Assembly: GCF_900104175.1 (NCBI RefSeq)
Contig: NZ_FNIX01000014.1
Location: forward strand, 62,001-126,000
From: Lentzea jiangxiensis
GTDB lineage: Bacteria; Actinomycetota; Actinomycetes; Mycobacteriales; Pseudonocardiaceae
Reading direction: 5' to 3'
Length of the DNA stretch: 64,000 nucleotides
The notes under the pieces are model-generated. The model saw only the letters and a program-made list of their open reading frames with translations, did not search any database and was not told the DNA's origin. The stretch's first letter is position 1; every line of letters begins with the position of its first letter. Shown here one piece after another: positions 8,746 through 16,948 of this stretch. The position numbers were made by a program, and so were the translations under genes.

Positions 8746-9174
8746 TCAGCGGTCGACCATGTTCACGAAGTCCCGCTCGTGCCGTTCGGCCTGTCTGCGG
8801 AACACCCACCCGACGCCGTAGAGGATCGGGAAGGGCGCGACACCGAGCACGAGCCACGGGACGGGGATGCCGAGGAACTCCAGGTCCCCGATCTGCGGGA
8901 CCAGGTAGAAGGTGATCGGCAGCAGGCACATGCCGAACAGGACCGCGAACGCGAGCCCGAACGCCGACTTGAGCTGCTGGCGGATGAGGTCGCGGACCAG
9001 CTTCTCACCGACGCTGGTCTGCTCCTCCAGCTCGATGATCGTGCGCAGGGCCTTGCCGCTCTTCTTCGTGGAGTCCGCGAGCACGACCCTGCGCCGGCGC
9101 GGCTTGCGGCCCTGCTCGCCGAGCCAGGCGTCGCGGGCGGGCTGCTCGGGCTTCCCCGCGTCGTGCCTGCTCAC
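8746..9174 (-). CDS. Small two-helix membrane protein, symporter partner
   Basis: 142 residues from a GTG at 9174 that overlaps the response-regulator stop (GTGA). A basic cytoplasmic N-terminus (GRKPRRRRVVLAD) and an amphipathic stretch lead to two helices (about 80-100 and 108-125), then a charged tail FRRQAERHERDFVNMVDR. The layout copies that of DUF485 proteins although identity is low. It sits between regulator and symporter in one transcript and is likely the accessory subunit of the second symporter. Confidence 0.7.
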   Translation of the reverse strand: MSRHDAGKPEQPARDAWLGEQGRKPRRRRVVLADSTKKSGKALRTIIELEEQTSVGEKLVRDLIRQQLKSAFGLAFAVLFGMCLLPITFYLVPQIGDLEFLGIPVPWLVLGVAPFPILYGVGWVFRRQAERHERDFVNMVDR

Positions 9175-10043
9175 CAGCCGCTCTTCGGCGGTCGCACGAT
9201 CCGTTCCTTGAGCTCCTTGGTGTGCCGGCGGCTGACCGGCAGCTCCTTGGCACCCTCACCGGTGCCGATGACGACCGCGTAGCCGTTCGCCGTCATCCGC
9301 AGCTCGCTCACCAGCGGCAACGCCACCAGGTACGAGCGGTGGATGCGCACGAACCCCGCGTTGGCCCACCGCTCCTCGAGCTGGGCGAGCGGGATGCGCA
9401 CCAGGTGGCTGCCGTCCTGGGTGTGCAGGCGGGCGTAGTCGCCCTGCGCCTCGACGTACCGCACGGACGCGCGCGGCACGAGCTTGATGGTGCCGCCGAG
9501 CTCGACGGGGATGACCTCGTCATCGGTCGGTTCGGCGGCGTTCTGCGCCGCCTGGCTCGCCTGTGCCGCCGGGGCCGACGTGCGGCCCACCCGGTCGGCG
9601 ACCCGCGAGATCGCCTTGAGGACGCGCTCCTCGTTGATCGGCTTGTTGATGAAGTCGAGCGCACCGACGTCGAACGCCGTCACGAGGGCGTCGCGCTCCT
9701 CGACCCCCGTCACGAAGACGAGCGCGGGCGGGTGGCGGAACGCGCTGAGCACCCGTGCGAGATCCATGCCGGAGAGCCCGGGCATGTTGATGTCGGCGAA
9801 CACCGCGTCGACCGGCGGCAGCCCGGCCTTGGTCCTCGCCATGACCTCCTGCTCGTAGTCACCCCTCAGGATGCGCAGGGCCTCCGCGGCGTCGAACGCC
9901 GTGAGGACCCGCCGGATGTGAGGAGAGCTCTCGAGCAGGAACTTGATCTCGCTCAGGCCGGGAGCCTCGTCATCGACTGCGAGGACGAGGAGACCGGCGT
10001 TGTCGGACGGCATTCTTTCTGGGGTACTCACTGTGTCGGGCAT
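9171..10043 (-). CDS. LytTR-family response regulator
   Basis: 290 residues from the ATG at 10043; a TTG 12 nt upstream is possible. The receiver domain occupies about 17-135 with the acidic pair DD at 24-25, phospho-acceptor Asp84 (FADINMPGLSG), and a lysine in FINKPI. The LytTR DNA-binding domain spans about 185-285 (VRYVEAQGDYARLHT, FVRIHRSYLVAL, ELPVSRRHTKELK). The gene leads the second symporter unit. The matching LytS-type kinase is encoded on the same strand at 11491-12753, separated by the protease gene. By analogy with BtsSR and YpdAB of Escherichia coli, which sense pyruvate and switch on carboxylate transporters, it probably controls these symporters. Confidence 0.9.
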   Translation of the reverse strand: MPDTVSTPERMPSDNAGLLVLAVDDEAPGLSEIKFLLESSPHIRRVLTAFDAAEALRILRGDYEQEVMARTKAGLPPVDAVFADINMPGLSGMDLARVLSAFRHPPALVFVTGVEERDALVTAFDVGALDFINKPINEERVLKAISRVADRVGRTSAPAAQASQAAQNAAEPTDDEVIPVELGGTIKLVPRASVRYVEAQGDYARLHTQDGSHLVRIPLAQLEERWANAGFVRIHRSYLVALPLVSELRMTANGYAVVIGTGEGAKELPVSRRHTKELKERIVRPPKSGW

Positions 10044-10115
10044 CTTGCCCACCAATGTGCGGTCGTGTCTACGCCGGGGCAGGTGTCGACACGCCCTGCG
10101 AAACCGAACTGATGC

Positions 10116-10976
10116 TCAGAGCCCGAATCGGGACCAGCGAGCACGTTCCTCGACACTGGCCAGCACCTGCGCCACGAGATCGCCCGATCGGGTGGACGCA
10201 CCGGCGAGCCCCAGTTTGGCCAGCAACGGCTTGCGCGGTTCGACGATCGTCAGCTCGGCGTCCGGGAAGCGCTTCGCGACGACGCTGCGGATGGTGCCGA
10301 TGCCGTCGACCAGCCCGAGCTGCTGGGCCCTGCTGCCGGTCCACACCTCGCCGCTGAAGAGGTCCTCCCCGGTCTGGAGCTTGGCGCCCCGCCGTTCGGT
10401 GACCCACGCCTTGAACTGCTCGTGCAGGTCGGCGTGCAGCCCCTTGAGCCACTCGACGTCCTCGGGCTTCTCCCTCTGGAACGGGTCGAGCCGCACCTTG
10501 TTCTCGCCCGCGGTGTAGACGCGGCGCTCGACGCCCGCCTTGTCCAGCAGGCCGTTGAGCCCGAAACCCGCGCTCACGACGCCGATCGAACCGACCAGGC
10601 TCGTGCCGTGCGCGTAGATCTCGTCGCCCGCGCACGCCAGCCAGTAGCCGCCGGACGCCGCCACGTCCTCGCAGAACGCGAGCACCGGCACGTGCTTCTT
10701 GGTGGCGAGCTCGCGGATGCGCTCGGCGATGAGCGCGGACTGCGTCGGCGCGCCGCCGGGCGAGTTGATGAGCAGCGCCACGGCGATCAGCCGCTCGTTG
10801 TCGAACGCGCGGTTGATCGCCGACTCGACGTTCTGGAGGCTGATCGTGTTGCGCGCGACGGGCGAGGACTGCGGGGTGATGACCCCGTGCAACCGCACCG
10901 CCGCGACGACGGGAGGCCGTTCGCCGCGGTCCATGACCCTCGGGAGACGGGCAGCGATCTTGTCCGTGACGCTCAT
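10116..10976 (-). CDS. sppA: S49-family signal peptide peptidase (SppA-like)
   Basis: 286 residues, starting at the ATG at 10976. The Ser/Lys dyad of short SppA proteins is visible: Ser108 in the motif AASGGYW and Lys160 in ENKVRLDPF. The 52-residue spacing matches that of Bacillus SppA. The oxyanion/strand motif LLINSPGGAPTQS is also present. Unlike many SppA enzymes it has no N-terminal transmembrane helix, so it is probably cytoplasmic or peripherally attached. It lies between the response regulator and the kinase of the presumed two-component system. The cause of that placement is not evident. Confidence 0.88.
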   Translation of the reverse strand: MSVTDKIAARLPRVMDRGERPPVVAAVRLHGVITPQSSPVARNTISLQNVESAINRAFDNERLIAVALLINSPGGAPTQSALIAERIRELATKKHVPVLAFCEDVAASGGYWLACAGDEIYAHGTSLVGSIGVVSAGFGLNGLLDKAGVERRVYTAGENKVRLDPFQREKPEDVEWLKGLHADLHEQFKAWVTERRGAKLQTGEDLFSGEVWTGSRAQQLGLVDGIGTIRSVVAKRFPDAELTIVEPRKPLLAKLGLAGASTRSGDLVAQVLASVEERARWSRFGL

Positions 10977-11087
10977 GTACTCGACAGTACGTGCGTTTCG
11001 AGGACACGCGGGACCCTCGACGGCGGCCGGTCGCTCCCGCGTGACCTGGAACACAGGAAGTGGCTGTTCTGGTGCTAGGTTCGGGCT

Positions 11088-11255
11088 GTGACGTTCAACC
11101 CGATCCGCTGGCTCGAACGCTATGTCGAGTGGTGGGACGACCGGGGCAGGCAGAACGCCGCCGGGCCGACACCCATGCACATCTACTGGATGTGGGTGAG
11201 CTGGAGCGTGTGCGCCGTCGTGCTGATCACGACCCTGGCGGTCGCGGCGCGCTGA
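11088..11255 (+). CDS. Small single-pass membrane protein, 55 residues
   Basis: A GTG at 11088 opens 55 codons encoding a polar, Trp-rich N-terminus (NPIRWLERYVEWWDDRG) and one hydrophobic helix (WMWVSWSVCAVVLITTLAVAA). A TAGGTT hexamer at 11076-11081 ends 6 nt before the GTG, so the transcript may be leaderless. It is divergent from the protease gene. The shape, the codon use and a complete frame suggest a real gene, but I recognise no family. Confidence 0.6.
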   Translation: MTFNPIRWLERYVEWWDDRGRQNAAGPTPMHIYWMWVSWSVCAVVLITTLAVAAR

Positions 11256-11261
11256 GCCCCG

Positions 11262-11342
11262 TCAGCACTTGCAGCTGTTGATCCCCTTCGCGGTGCACTT
11301 GATGCAGACGCGGACGCGTTCGGGTGCTTGTTGTTCCTGCAC
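11262..11342 (-). CDS. Possible 26-residue cysteine-rich peptide
   Basis: A GTG at 11342 on the minus strand opens 27 codons ending in the sequence RVCIKCTAKGINSCKC. It has a CxxC followed by CxC, a basic middle and no hydrophobic segment. It converges with the 55-residue membrane gene and lies downstream of the kinase. The pattern resembles a zinc knuckle or a ribosomal-protein tail, but there is no clear ribosome binding site. This may be chance. Confidence 0.3.
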   Translation of the reverse strand: MQEQQAPERVRVCIKCTAKGINSCKC

Positions 11343-11490
11343 TGGATGAATGGCCTTTGCTCGCGGCCGGCCCTGGTTGCTCGTGGACCGGCTGTTCATT
11401 GGTCACCACCACAATCGGCAGGGCGAACGTCCGGGTTGAGCATGTTTGACCCTGCAACTTTCTGAGGGCGCGAACGCGCTGGATCGGCTG

Positions 11491-12753
11491 TCAGGCGCGG
11501 ATCGCCGGCTGCTCGCTCGTCATCGGCTCGTCCGTCAGCTGGTTGCCCAGGTTCAGGTTCGGCAGCACGTTGCGGGCGAACTTCGGCACCTTGAGGATCA
11601 CCTTCGTGCCCGCGTTCGGCGCGGTCTCGACGACCAGGGCGTACTCGACGCCGAACACCGTGCGCATGCGGTCGTTGATGTTGCCGATGCCGACGTGCGC
11701 GCCGGTCTGGTGGGCGTCCTTGATGTCGTCGAGGCGATCGGGGTCCATGCCGACGCCGTCGTCCTCGACGCTGATCAGGGCCTCGCTGCCGTTGTCCTCG
11801 GCGGTGATGGTGAGCATGCCGCCGCCGGGCTTCTTGGCGAGGCCGTGGCGGACCGCGTTCTCGACCAGCGGCTGGAGCACGAGGAACGGCAGGACGACCT
11901 GCAGGACCTCGGGGGCGATGCGCAGGCGCACGGTCAGCCGCGAGCCGTACCTGGCCTGCTCGATGGTGAGGTAGCGGTCGATGTTGGTCAGCTCGTCCGA
12001 CAGCGTCGTGAACAGGCCGTCGGTGCGGAACGAGTAGCGCGTGAACTCCGCGAACTCCTGCAGCAGCTCACGGGCGTGCGCCGGGTCGGTGCGGATCAGC
12101 GAGGAGATCGTGTTCAGGGCGTTGTAGACGAAGTGCGGCGAGATCTGCGCCCGCAGCGCCTTCACCTCGGCCTGGGCGAGGGCCTGCCGCTGCTTCTGCA
12201 CGACCTCCAGCTCCAGCTGGGTCGAGACGAAGCGGGCGGTCTCCTCGGCCATGCGGATCTGGCGCTTCGAGGCCACGCCGGACACCACGATCAGCGTGCC
12301 GGCCACGTCGCCCTCGACGACGAGCGGCACGACGACAACGCTGTGCAGGGAGCACGGGCCCTGCAGCTCGCAGCCGAGCTTGCGGTGGTCGACGTGTTCC
12401 TTGTGGCAGTTGTTGATGGCTCGCGCCACCGTGTCGCGGAGGTACTCGTAGTGGTCGTTCGCGCCGCCGTCCCACGACAGGACGGTGCCTTCTTCGTCGG
12501 TGATGGCAACCGCGACGCACCGCAGCATCTCGCGCAGGTGGGGCGTGGCCTTGTCGGCGGCCTCCTGGGTCAGGCCCGCGCGGAGGTCGCTCGACGCCTT
12601 GGACATGCGGTCGAGCATGTCCATCACGGCGTCCTCGACGGAGGTGCTGACGCGTCGAGCGCGGCACAGCATCACGAAGAGGCCCAAAACAGCCAGAGTC
12701 GCGATGACACCGAGCACCGCACGCTCGGTCAACAGGTCGCCCACGGTGCACAT
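11491..12753 (-). CDS. LytS-type sensor histidine kinase with Cys/His-rich GAF-like domain
   Basis: 420 residues, beginning with one transmembrane helix (about 11-30). A GAF-like sensory domain follows (about 60-180). It carries a cluster of cysteines and histidines, NNCHKEHVDHRKLGCELQ followed by GPC. The His_kinase domain has phospho-acceptor His207 in ISPHFVYNALNTISSLI, and the ATPase domain has N-box QPLVENAVRHGL and G-box DDGVGMD and GIGNINDR. This is the kinase class that pairs with LytTR regulators. The ATG at 12753 has no ribosome site but a TATAGG box lies about 20 nt upstream, giving a very short leader. It is divergent from lutABC. Confidence 0.9.
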   Translation of the reverse strand: MCTVGDLLTERAVLGVIATLAVLGLFVMLCRARRVSTSVEDAVMDMLDRMSKASSDLRAGLTQEAADKATPHLREMLRCVAVAITDEEGTVLSWDGGANDHYEYLRDTVARAINNCHKEHVDHRKLGCELQGPCSLHSVVVVPLVVEGDVAGTLIVVSGVASKRQIRMAEETARFVSTQLELEVVQKQRQALAQAEVKALRAQISPHFVYNALNTISSLIRTDPAHARELLQEFAEFTRYSFRTDGLFTTLSDELTNIDRYLTIEQARYGSRLTVRLRIAPEVLQVVLPFLVLQPLVENAVRHGLAKKPGGGMLTITAEDNGSEALISVEDDGVGMDPDRLDDIKDAHQTGAHVGIGNINDRMRTVFGVEYALVVETAPNAGTKVILKVPKFARNVLPNLNLGNQLTDEPMTSEQPAIRA

Positions 12754-12792
12754 GCTGTGCTGTGGGGCGCCCCTATAGCAAGAGGCGCGCCC

Positions 12793-12810
12793 ACCGTACG
12801 CCCGTACGGT
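12793..12810. promoter_or_regulatory. Perfect 8+2+8 palindrome in the kinase/lutA intergenic region
   Basis: The arms ACCGTACG and CGTACGGT are separated by CC. The site lies 48 nt before lutA and about 40 nt before the kinase start, so it could serve either or both promoters. A GntR/LutR-type or LytTR-type operator is possible; no gntR gene is in the window. Confidence 0.55.
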
Positions 12811-12858
12811 CCACCGCTCCGGGTAGACATCCGATGAATTTGGGGGGAGGGTGTGCGG

Positions 12859-13572
12859 GTGAGAGTGGCTCTGTTCGCGACCTGCCTGACGGACACGTTC
12901 TTCCCCGAGACGGCACGTGCCGTGGTGCGTCTGCTGGAACGACTCGGCTGTTCGGTCGAGTTCCCGCTCGACCAGACGTGCTGCGGCCAGATGCACTTCA
13001 ACACCGGCTACCGGGAGCACGCGAGGCCGTTGGCCCGCAAGTACACCGACGTCTTCGCCGGCTACGACCACGTCGTTGCGCCATCCGGGTCATGTGCCGG
13101 AATGGTCAGGGAGATCCACCCCACTCTGGGTGAGTCCCCGCCGAGGACGTTCGAACTCGCCGAGTTCCTCGTGGACGTGCTGGGCGTGACGGACGTCGGC
13201 GCGTGGTTCCCCCACCGCGTCACCTACCACCCCACGTGCCACTCGTTGCGCATGCTGGGCGTCGGGGACAAGCCGCTGGCGCTGCTCAGGGCCGTGAAGG
13301 CACTCGATCTGGTGGAGCTGCCGGACTCGACGCACTGCTGCGGCTTCGGCGGCACGTTCGCGGTGAAGAACGCCGAGACGTCCACGGCGATGCTCGCGGA
13401 CAAGATGACGTGCGTGCTCTCGACCGGGGCCGAGGTGGTGAGCGCGGGCGACAACTCCTGCCTCATGCACATCGGCGGCGGGCTCTCGCGGCTGCGCACG
13501 GGTGTGCGGCCGGTGCACCTGGCGGAGATCCTGGCTTCGACGGAGGAGGACCCGTGGCTCGCAACCCGGTGA
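12859..13572 (+). CDS. lutA: LutA: CCG-domain subunit of lactate oxidation complex
   Basis: 237 residues from the GTG at 12859, chosen over the GTG at 12853 because GGAGG lies 8 nt upstream of it. Two cysteine-rich CCG domains are present, with motifs DQTCCGQMHFNTGY and STHCCGFGGTF, as in LutA/YkgE and heterodisulfide reductase B. With LutB and LutC it forms the Fe-S enzyme that oxidises L-lactate to pyruvate in the cytoplasm. The last 19 nt overlap lutB. Neighbouring carboxylate symporters fit a lactate/pyruvate use role. Confidence 0.93.
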   Translation: MRVALFATCLTDTFFPETARAVVRLLERLGCSVEFPLDQTCCGQMHFNTGYREHARPLARKYTDVFAGYDHVVAPSGSCAGMVREIHPTLGESPPRTFELAEFLVDVLGVTDVGAWFPHRVTYHPTCHSLRMLGVGDKPLALLRAVKALDLVELPDSTHCCGFGGTFAVKNAETSTAMLADKMTCVLSTGAEVVSAGDNSCLMHIGGGLSRLRTGVRPVHLAEILASTEEDPWLATR

Positions 13573-14972
13573 CGTGGCTCGGCAGCCCGACGTTCCCGAA
13601 GGCCGCGCACAAGGCGCTGGCCGACACGCAGCTGCGGCAGAACCTGCGCAAGGCCACCGGGACCATCCGCGGTCGCCGGGCCGCCGCGGTCGCCGAGATG
13701 ACCGACTGGGAACAGCTCAGGGTCGCCGGCGAGCAGATCAAGAACGACGTCCTGGCGCGCCTCGACACCCTCCTCGTGCAGCTCGAGGAGTCGGTCACGG
13801 CCCGCGGCGGCGTCGTCCACTGGGCACGGGACGCCGAGGAGGCGAACCGGATCGTCCTCGACCTGTGCCGGGAGGAACAGGCGACCGAGGTCGTCAAGGT
13901 CAAGTCGATGGCCACGGCCGAGATCGGGCTCAACGAGGCCCTCGAAGCGGGCGGCGTGCACGCCGTCGAGACCGACCTCGCCGAGTTGATCGTGCAGCTC
14001 GGCGACGACCGCCCGTCGCACATCCTGGTGCCCGCGATCCACCGCAACCGCTCGGAGATCCGCGAGATCTTCCAGCGCCGCATGGGCGTCGAGGTGTCCG
14101 ACGAACCGGCCGACCTCGCCGAGGCGGCACGGGTCCACCTGCGCGAGAAGTTCCTCACCACCAAGGTCGCCATCTCGGGCGCGAACTTCGCCGTCGCCGA
14201 CACCGGGTCGATCGTGGTGCTGGAGTCCGAGGGCAACGGCCGGATGTGCCTGACGCTGCCGGACACGCTGATCACGGTGATGGGCATCGAGAAGCTCGTG
14301 CCGTCGTGGCAGGACCTCGAGGTCTTCCTGCAGCTGCTGCCCCGCTCCTCGACCGCGGAGCGGATGAACCCGTACACGAGCGTCTGGACCGGCGTGACGC
14401 CCGGCGACGGCCCGCAGAGGTTCCACCTCGTGCTGATCGACAACGGGCGCACCGCGACGCTGCGGGACTCCGTCGGGCGTCAGGCACTCCGGTGCATCCG
14501 GTGCTCGGCGTGCCTCAACGTCTGCCCGGTCTACGAACGCACCGGCGGCCAGTCGTACGGTTCGGTCTACCCGGGACCGATCGGCGCGATCCTGACACCG
14601 CAGCTGGTTGGCGACATGCGCGACCCGCAGGCGGCCTCACTCCCCTACGCCTCTTCACTTTGCGGCGCGTGCTTCGAGGTCTGCCCGGTGCGCATCGACA
14701 TCCCGTCCGTCCTCACGCACCTGCGCGCCGAGGCCGTGGAGGCCAAGGGGCGCACGGCGGAGTCCGTCGCGATGGCCGCCGCCGCGTGGATGTTCAAGGA
14801 GGCGTCGCGCTACGAGAAGGCGCAGAGAGCCGGTGCCCTGGCACGGTTCCTGGCGAGGGACGGGCGCATCACGTCGTTGCCGTGGCCCGGTTCGAGGTGG
14901 ACGTCGTCCCGTGACGCGCCCGCGCCGCCGTCCGAGTCGTTCCGCGCCTGGTGGAGGAGGAACCGTGGCTAG
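13554..14972 (+). CDS. lutB: LutB: Fe-S/LUD-domain subunit of lactate oxidation complex
   Basis: 472 residues, close to the usual 470. The GTG start at 13554 has GAGGAGGA directly upstream, inside lutA. An N-terminal LUD domain (about 60-300, with SGANFAVADTGSIVVLESEGN) is followed by two ferredoxin-type [4Fe-4S] clusters, CIRCSACLNVCPVY and CGACFEVCPVRID, and a C-terminal segment ending FRAWWRRNRG. It overlaps lutC by 8 nt, so the three subunits are translationally coupled. Confidence 0.94.
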   Translation: MARNPVTWLGSPTFPKAAHKALADTQLRQNLRKATGTIRGRRAAAVAEMTDWEQLRVAGEQIKNDVLARLDTLLVQLEESVTARGGVVHWARDAEEANRIVLDLCREEQATEVVKVKSMATAEIGLNEALEAGGVHAVETDLAELIVQLGDDRPSHILVPAIHRNRSEIREIFQRRMGVEVSDEPADLAEAARVHLREKFLTTKVAISGANFAVADTGSIVVLESEGNGRMCLTLPDTLITVMGIEKLVPSWQDLEVFLQLLPRSSTAERMNPYTSVWTGVTPGDGPQRFHLVLIDNGRTATLRDSVGRQALRCIRCSACLNVCPVYERTGGQSYGSVYPGPIGAILTPQLVGDMRDPQAASLPYASSLCGACFEVCPVRIDIPSVLTHLRAEAVEAKGRTAESVAMAAAAWMFKEASRYEKAQRAGALARFLARDGRITSLPWPGSRWTSSRDAPAPPSESFRAWWRRNRG

Positions 14973-15543
14973 TGCTCGGGAGGAGATCCTGCAGCGCATC
15001 CGAGACGCACGAGTGCCTGCGGCGGAACCGGTCGTCCGCGGGTACCGCGACACCGGACCGGGCGGCGTCGAGCTGTTCGCCGAACGGGTCGCCGACTACC
15101 GCGCGGTCGTGCACGTCGTCACGGACGTTCCCGAGGCGCTCGACCGCCTGCGCGGCAAGAGGATCGTCGTACCGCCGGACGTCCCGGCCGAGTGGCTGGT
15201 CGACGGCGTGGAGTGGCTGCACGAGCCGCTCACCATCGAGGAGCTCGACCGGTCGGACGGCGTGCTCACCGGGTGCGCGGTGGCGATAGCGGACACCGGC
15301 ACGATCGTCCTCGACGGCGGTGTGGCGCAGGGACGGCGTGCGCTCACGCTGCTCCCCGACCACCACCTGTGCGTCGTGCGGGCGGACCAGATCGCCGCGT
15401 CGGTGCCGGAGGCGTTGCACCGGCTGGAGCCCACCCGGCCGCTGACGTTCATCAGCGGCCCGTCGGCGACGAGCGACATCGAGCTCAACCGGGTGGAGGG
15501 GGTCCACGGCCCCCGCACCCTGGAGGTCCTCGTCATCACTTGA
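14965..15543 (+). CDS. lutC: LutC: LUD-domain subunit of lactate oxidation complex
   Basis: 192 residues from the GTG at 14965, preceded by GGAGGAGG within lutB. It is a single LUD domain with the motif VAIADTGTIVLDGG and the C-terminal ISGPSATSDIELNRVEGVHGP, typical of LutC/YkgG. It is the last gene of the lutABC operon. The 3' end overlaps the convergent glycosylase gene by 8 nt. Confidence 0.94.
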   Translation: MASAREEILQRIRDARVPAAEPVVRGYRDTGPGGVELFAERVADYRAVVHVVTDVPEALDRLRGKRIVVPPDVPAEWLVDGVEWLHEPLTIEELDRSDGVLTGCAVAIADTGTIVLDGGVAQGRRALTLLPDHHLCVVRADQIAASVPEALHRLEPTRPLTFISGPSATSDIELNRVEGVHGPRTLEVLVIT

Positions 15544-16402
15544 GCAGCCGCGACAGTCGGCGGTCGGCCAGGGGCTTGCCGCCGGTCTGGCAGGTCGGGC
15601 AGTACTGGAACGCCTTGTCCGCGAACGACACCTCACGGACCGTGTCGCCGCAGATGGGGCACGGCAGGCCCGTGCGCGCGTGCACCCGCAGGCCCGACCG
15701 CTTCTCGCCCTTGAGCCGGGCCGCGTCCTGCCCCACGGACCGCGCGACCGCATCGGTCAGGGTGCTCAGCATCGCTTCGTGCAGGTGGTCGAGCTGCTCG
15801 TCGTTCAGCTTGCCCGCCGTCGCGTACGGCGACAGCCGCGCCATGTGCAGGATCTCGTCGGAGTAGGCGTTGCCGATGCCCGCGATCAGGCTCTGGTCCG
15901 TCAGCGCCGTCTTGAGCCGTTCGGTCCGCTTGGCGAACAGGTCTTCCAGCTGCGTGCGGGTGATCCCCAGTGCGTCGAGGCCCAGCCTCGCGACGCTCGC
16001 GATCGTCTTCGGGTCGCGCACGATCCACGCCGCGAGCCCCTTCTTGGTGCCCGCCTCCGTCAGGTCGAACCCGGGACCCTGACCGGGCGGGCCGAGGTGC
16101 ACGCGCAGCGCCAGCGGCCCCCGGCCCTGCTTGGGCGGTGGCGCGGCCATGGTGTCCGCCCAGCGCAGCCAGCCGGCGCGCGCGAGGTGGACGACGAGGT
16201 GCAGGCCGTCCGCGACCTCCAGGTCGAGGTGCTTGCCGTGCCGGTGCGCGGCCACGACCTCCTGGCCGTGCAGCGCTGTCCACGGCGGGTCGAACGTCTT
16301 CAACACCTGCAGCGACGCCACGTCGACGCGGTGGACGGTGCGGCCGACAGCGTGTTCACGCAGGTGGTGAACCAGTGCTTCTACCTCGGGTAGCTCGGGC
16401 AC
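15536..16402 (-). CDS. Fpg/Nei-family DNA glycosylase
   Basis: 288 residues from a GTG at 16402. The N-terminus MPELPEVE provides the catalytic Pro2 and Glu3 after Met removal. A lysine is present in the beta-turn HRHGKHLDLE. The helix-two-turn-helix region contains LIAGIGNAYSDEILH, and the C-terminal zinc finger is CPICG...YCPTC. The enzyme removes oxidised bases and cleaves the strand by beta/delta elimination during base-excision repair. It is one of several Fpg/Nei paralogues normal in actinobacteria; whether it prefers 8-oxoG or oxidised pyrimidines is not readable. Confidence 0.93.
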   Translation of the reverse strand: MPELPEVEALVHHLREHAVGRTVHRVDVASLQVLKTFDPPWTALHGQEVVAAHRHGKHLDLEVADGLHLVVHLARAGWLRWADTMAAPPPKQGRGPLALRVHLGPPGQGPGFDLTEAGTKKGLAAWIVRDPKTIASVARLGLDALGITRTQLEDLFAKRTERLKTALTDQSLIAGIGNAYSDEILHMARLSPYATAGKLNDEQLDHLHEAMLSTLTDAVARSVGQDAARLKGEKRSGLRVHARTGLPCPICGDTVREVSFADKAFQYCPTCQTGGKPLADRRLSRLLK

Positions 16403-16417
16403 CGGTCCAGTGTCGCA

Positions 16418-16855
16418 TCAGTCGACCGGCTGCAACGGGCCTTCGACGTCCGGCAGCGAGTGCATCTCGATCGTGCGGGCGACGCGGGAGGCCTCCTGGC
16501 GCACCGCGAGCGGGCCCCTGACCTGCCCGATCCACCTCTCGGGCGGCAGCTCGTCGGCCGTGGCCTTGCTCTCCGCCACCAGGGTGTGCGGACGGCGCAG
16601 CGCCCAGCGGACGGGGAAGAAGGCGAAGAGGAAGATCAGCGCGAGGATCAGCCACGCCGGCACGACGACCTGCTCCGGCGTCCAGGCGATCAGCACGACC
16701 ACCATCACGGCGAGCATGCCCGCCATCATGATGCCGGGCAGAGCACCACCGCTGACGTCGTGCTCGAAGTCGTCGGACTCCAGCGGGTTGCGCCACTCGA
16801 TGCGGCTGTGGACCGTCCACATCCGCCCGTCCGCACCGCGCACCAGCCGCGTCAT
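16418..16855 (-). CDS. Small membrane protein of unknown function
   Basis: 145 residues from the ATG at 16855, which has GGGAG 8 nt upstream; a GTG at 16870 would add five residues. An N-terminal domain (RMWTVHSRIEWRNP) precedes two adjacent transmembrane helices (about 45-65 and 68-85), then a cytoplasmic tail of about 55 residues with WIGQVRGPLAVRQEASRVARTIE. It is 15 nt downstream of the glycosylase start on the same strand. I do not recognise the family. Confidence 0.7.
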   Translation of the reverse strand: MTRLVRGADGRMWTVHSRIEWRNPLESDDFEHDVSGGALPGIMMAGMLAVMVVVLIAWTPEQVVVPAWLILALIFLFAFFPVRWALRRPHTLVAESKATADELPPERWIGQVRGPLAVRQEASRVARTIEMHSLPDVEGPLQPVD

Positions 16856-16948
16856 GTACCCGTCTCCCACGCTCGGTCGGTCTTGGTCAAACCGTACCTG
16901 GCGCGGGCCGAGCCTTGTGGGTGAACTCGCCCGGCTTGATCGTCACCG

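Noticed and set aside
11262-11342. Similarity of the CxxC peptide to the C-terminus of ribosomal protein L28
   Set aside because: Only the RVCxKCxxxG pattern matches; the L28 body is absent, so it is not an rpmB gene.
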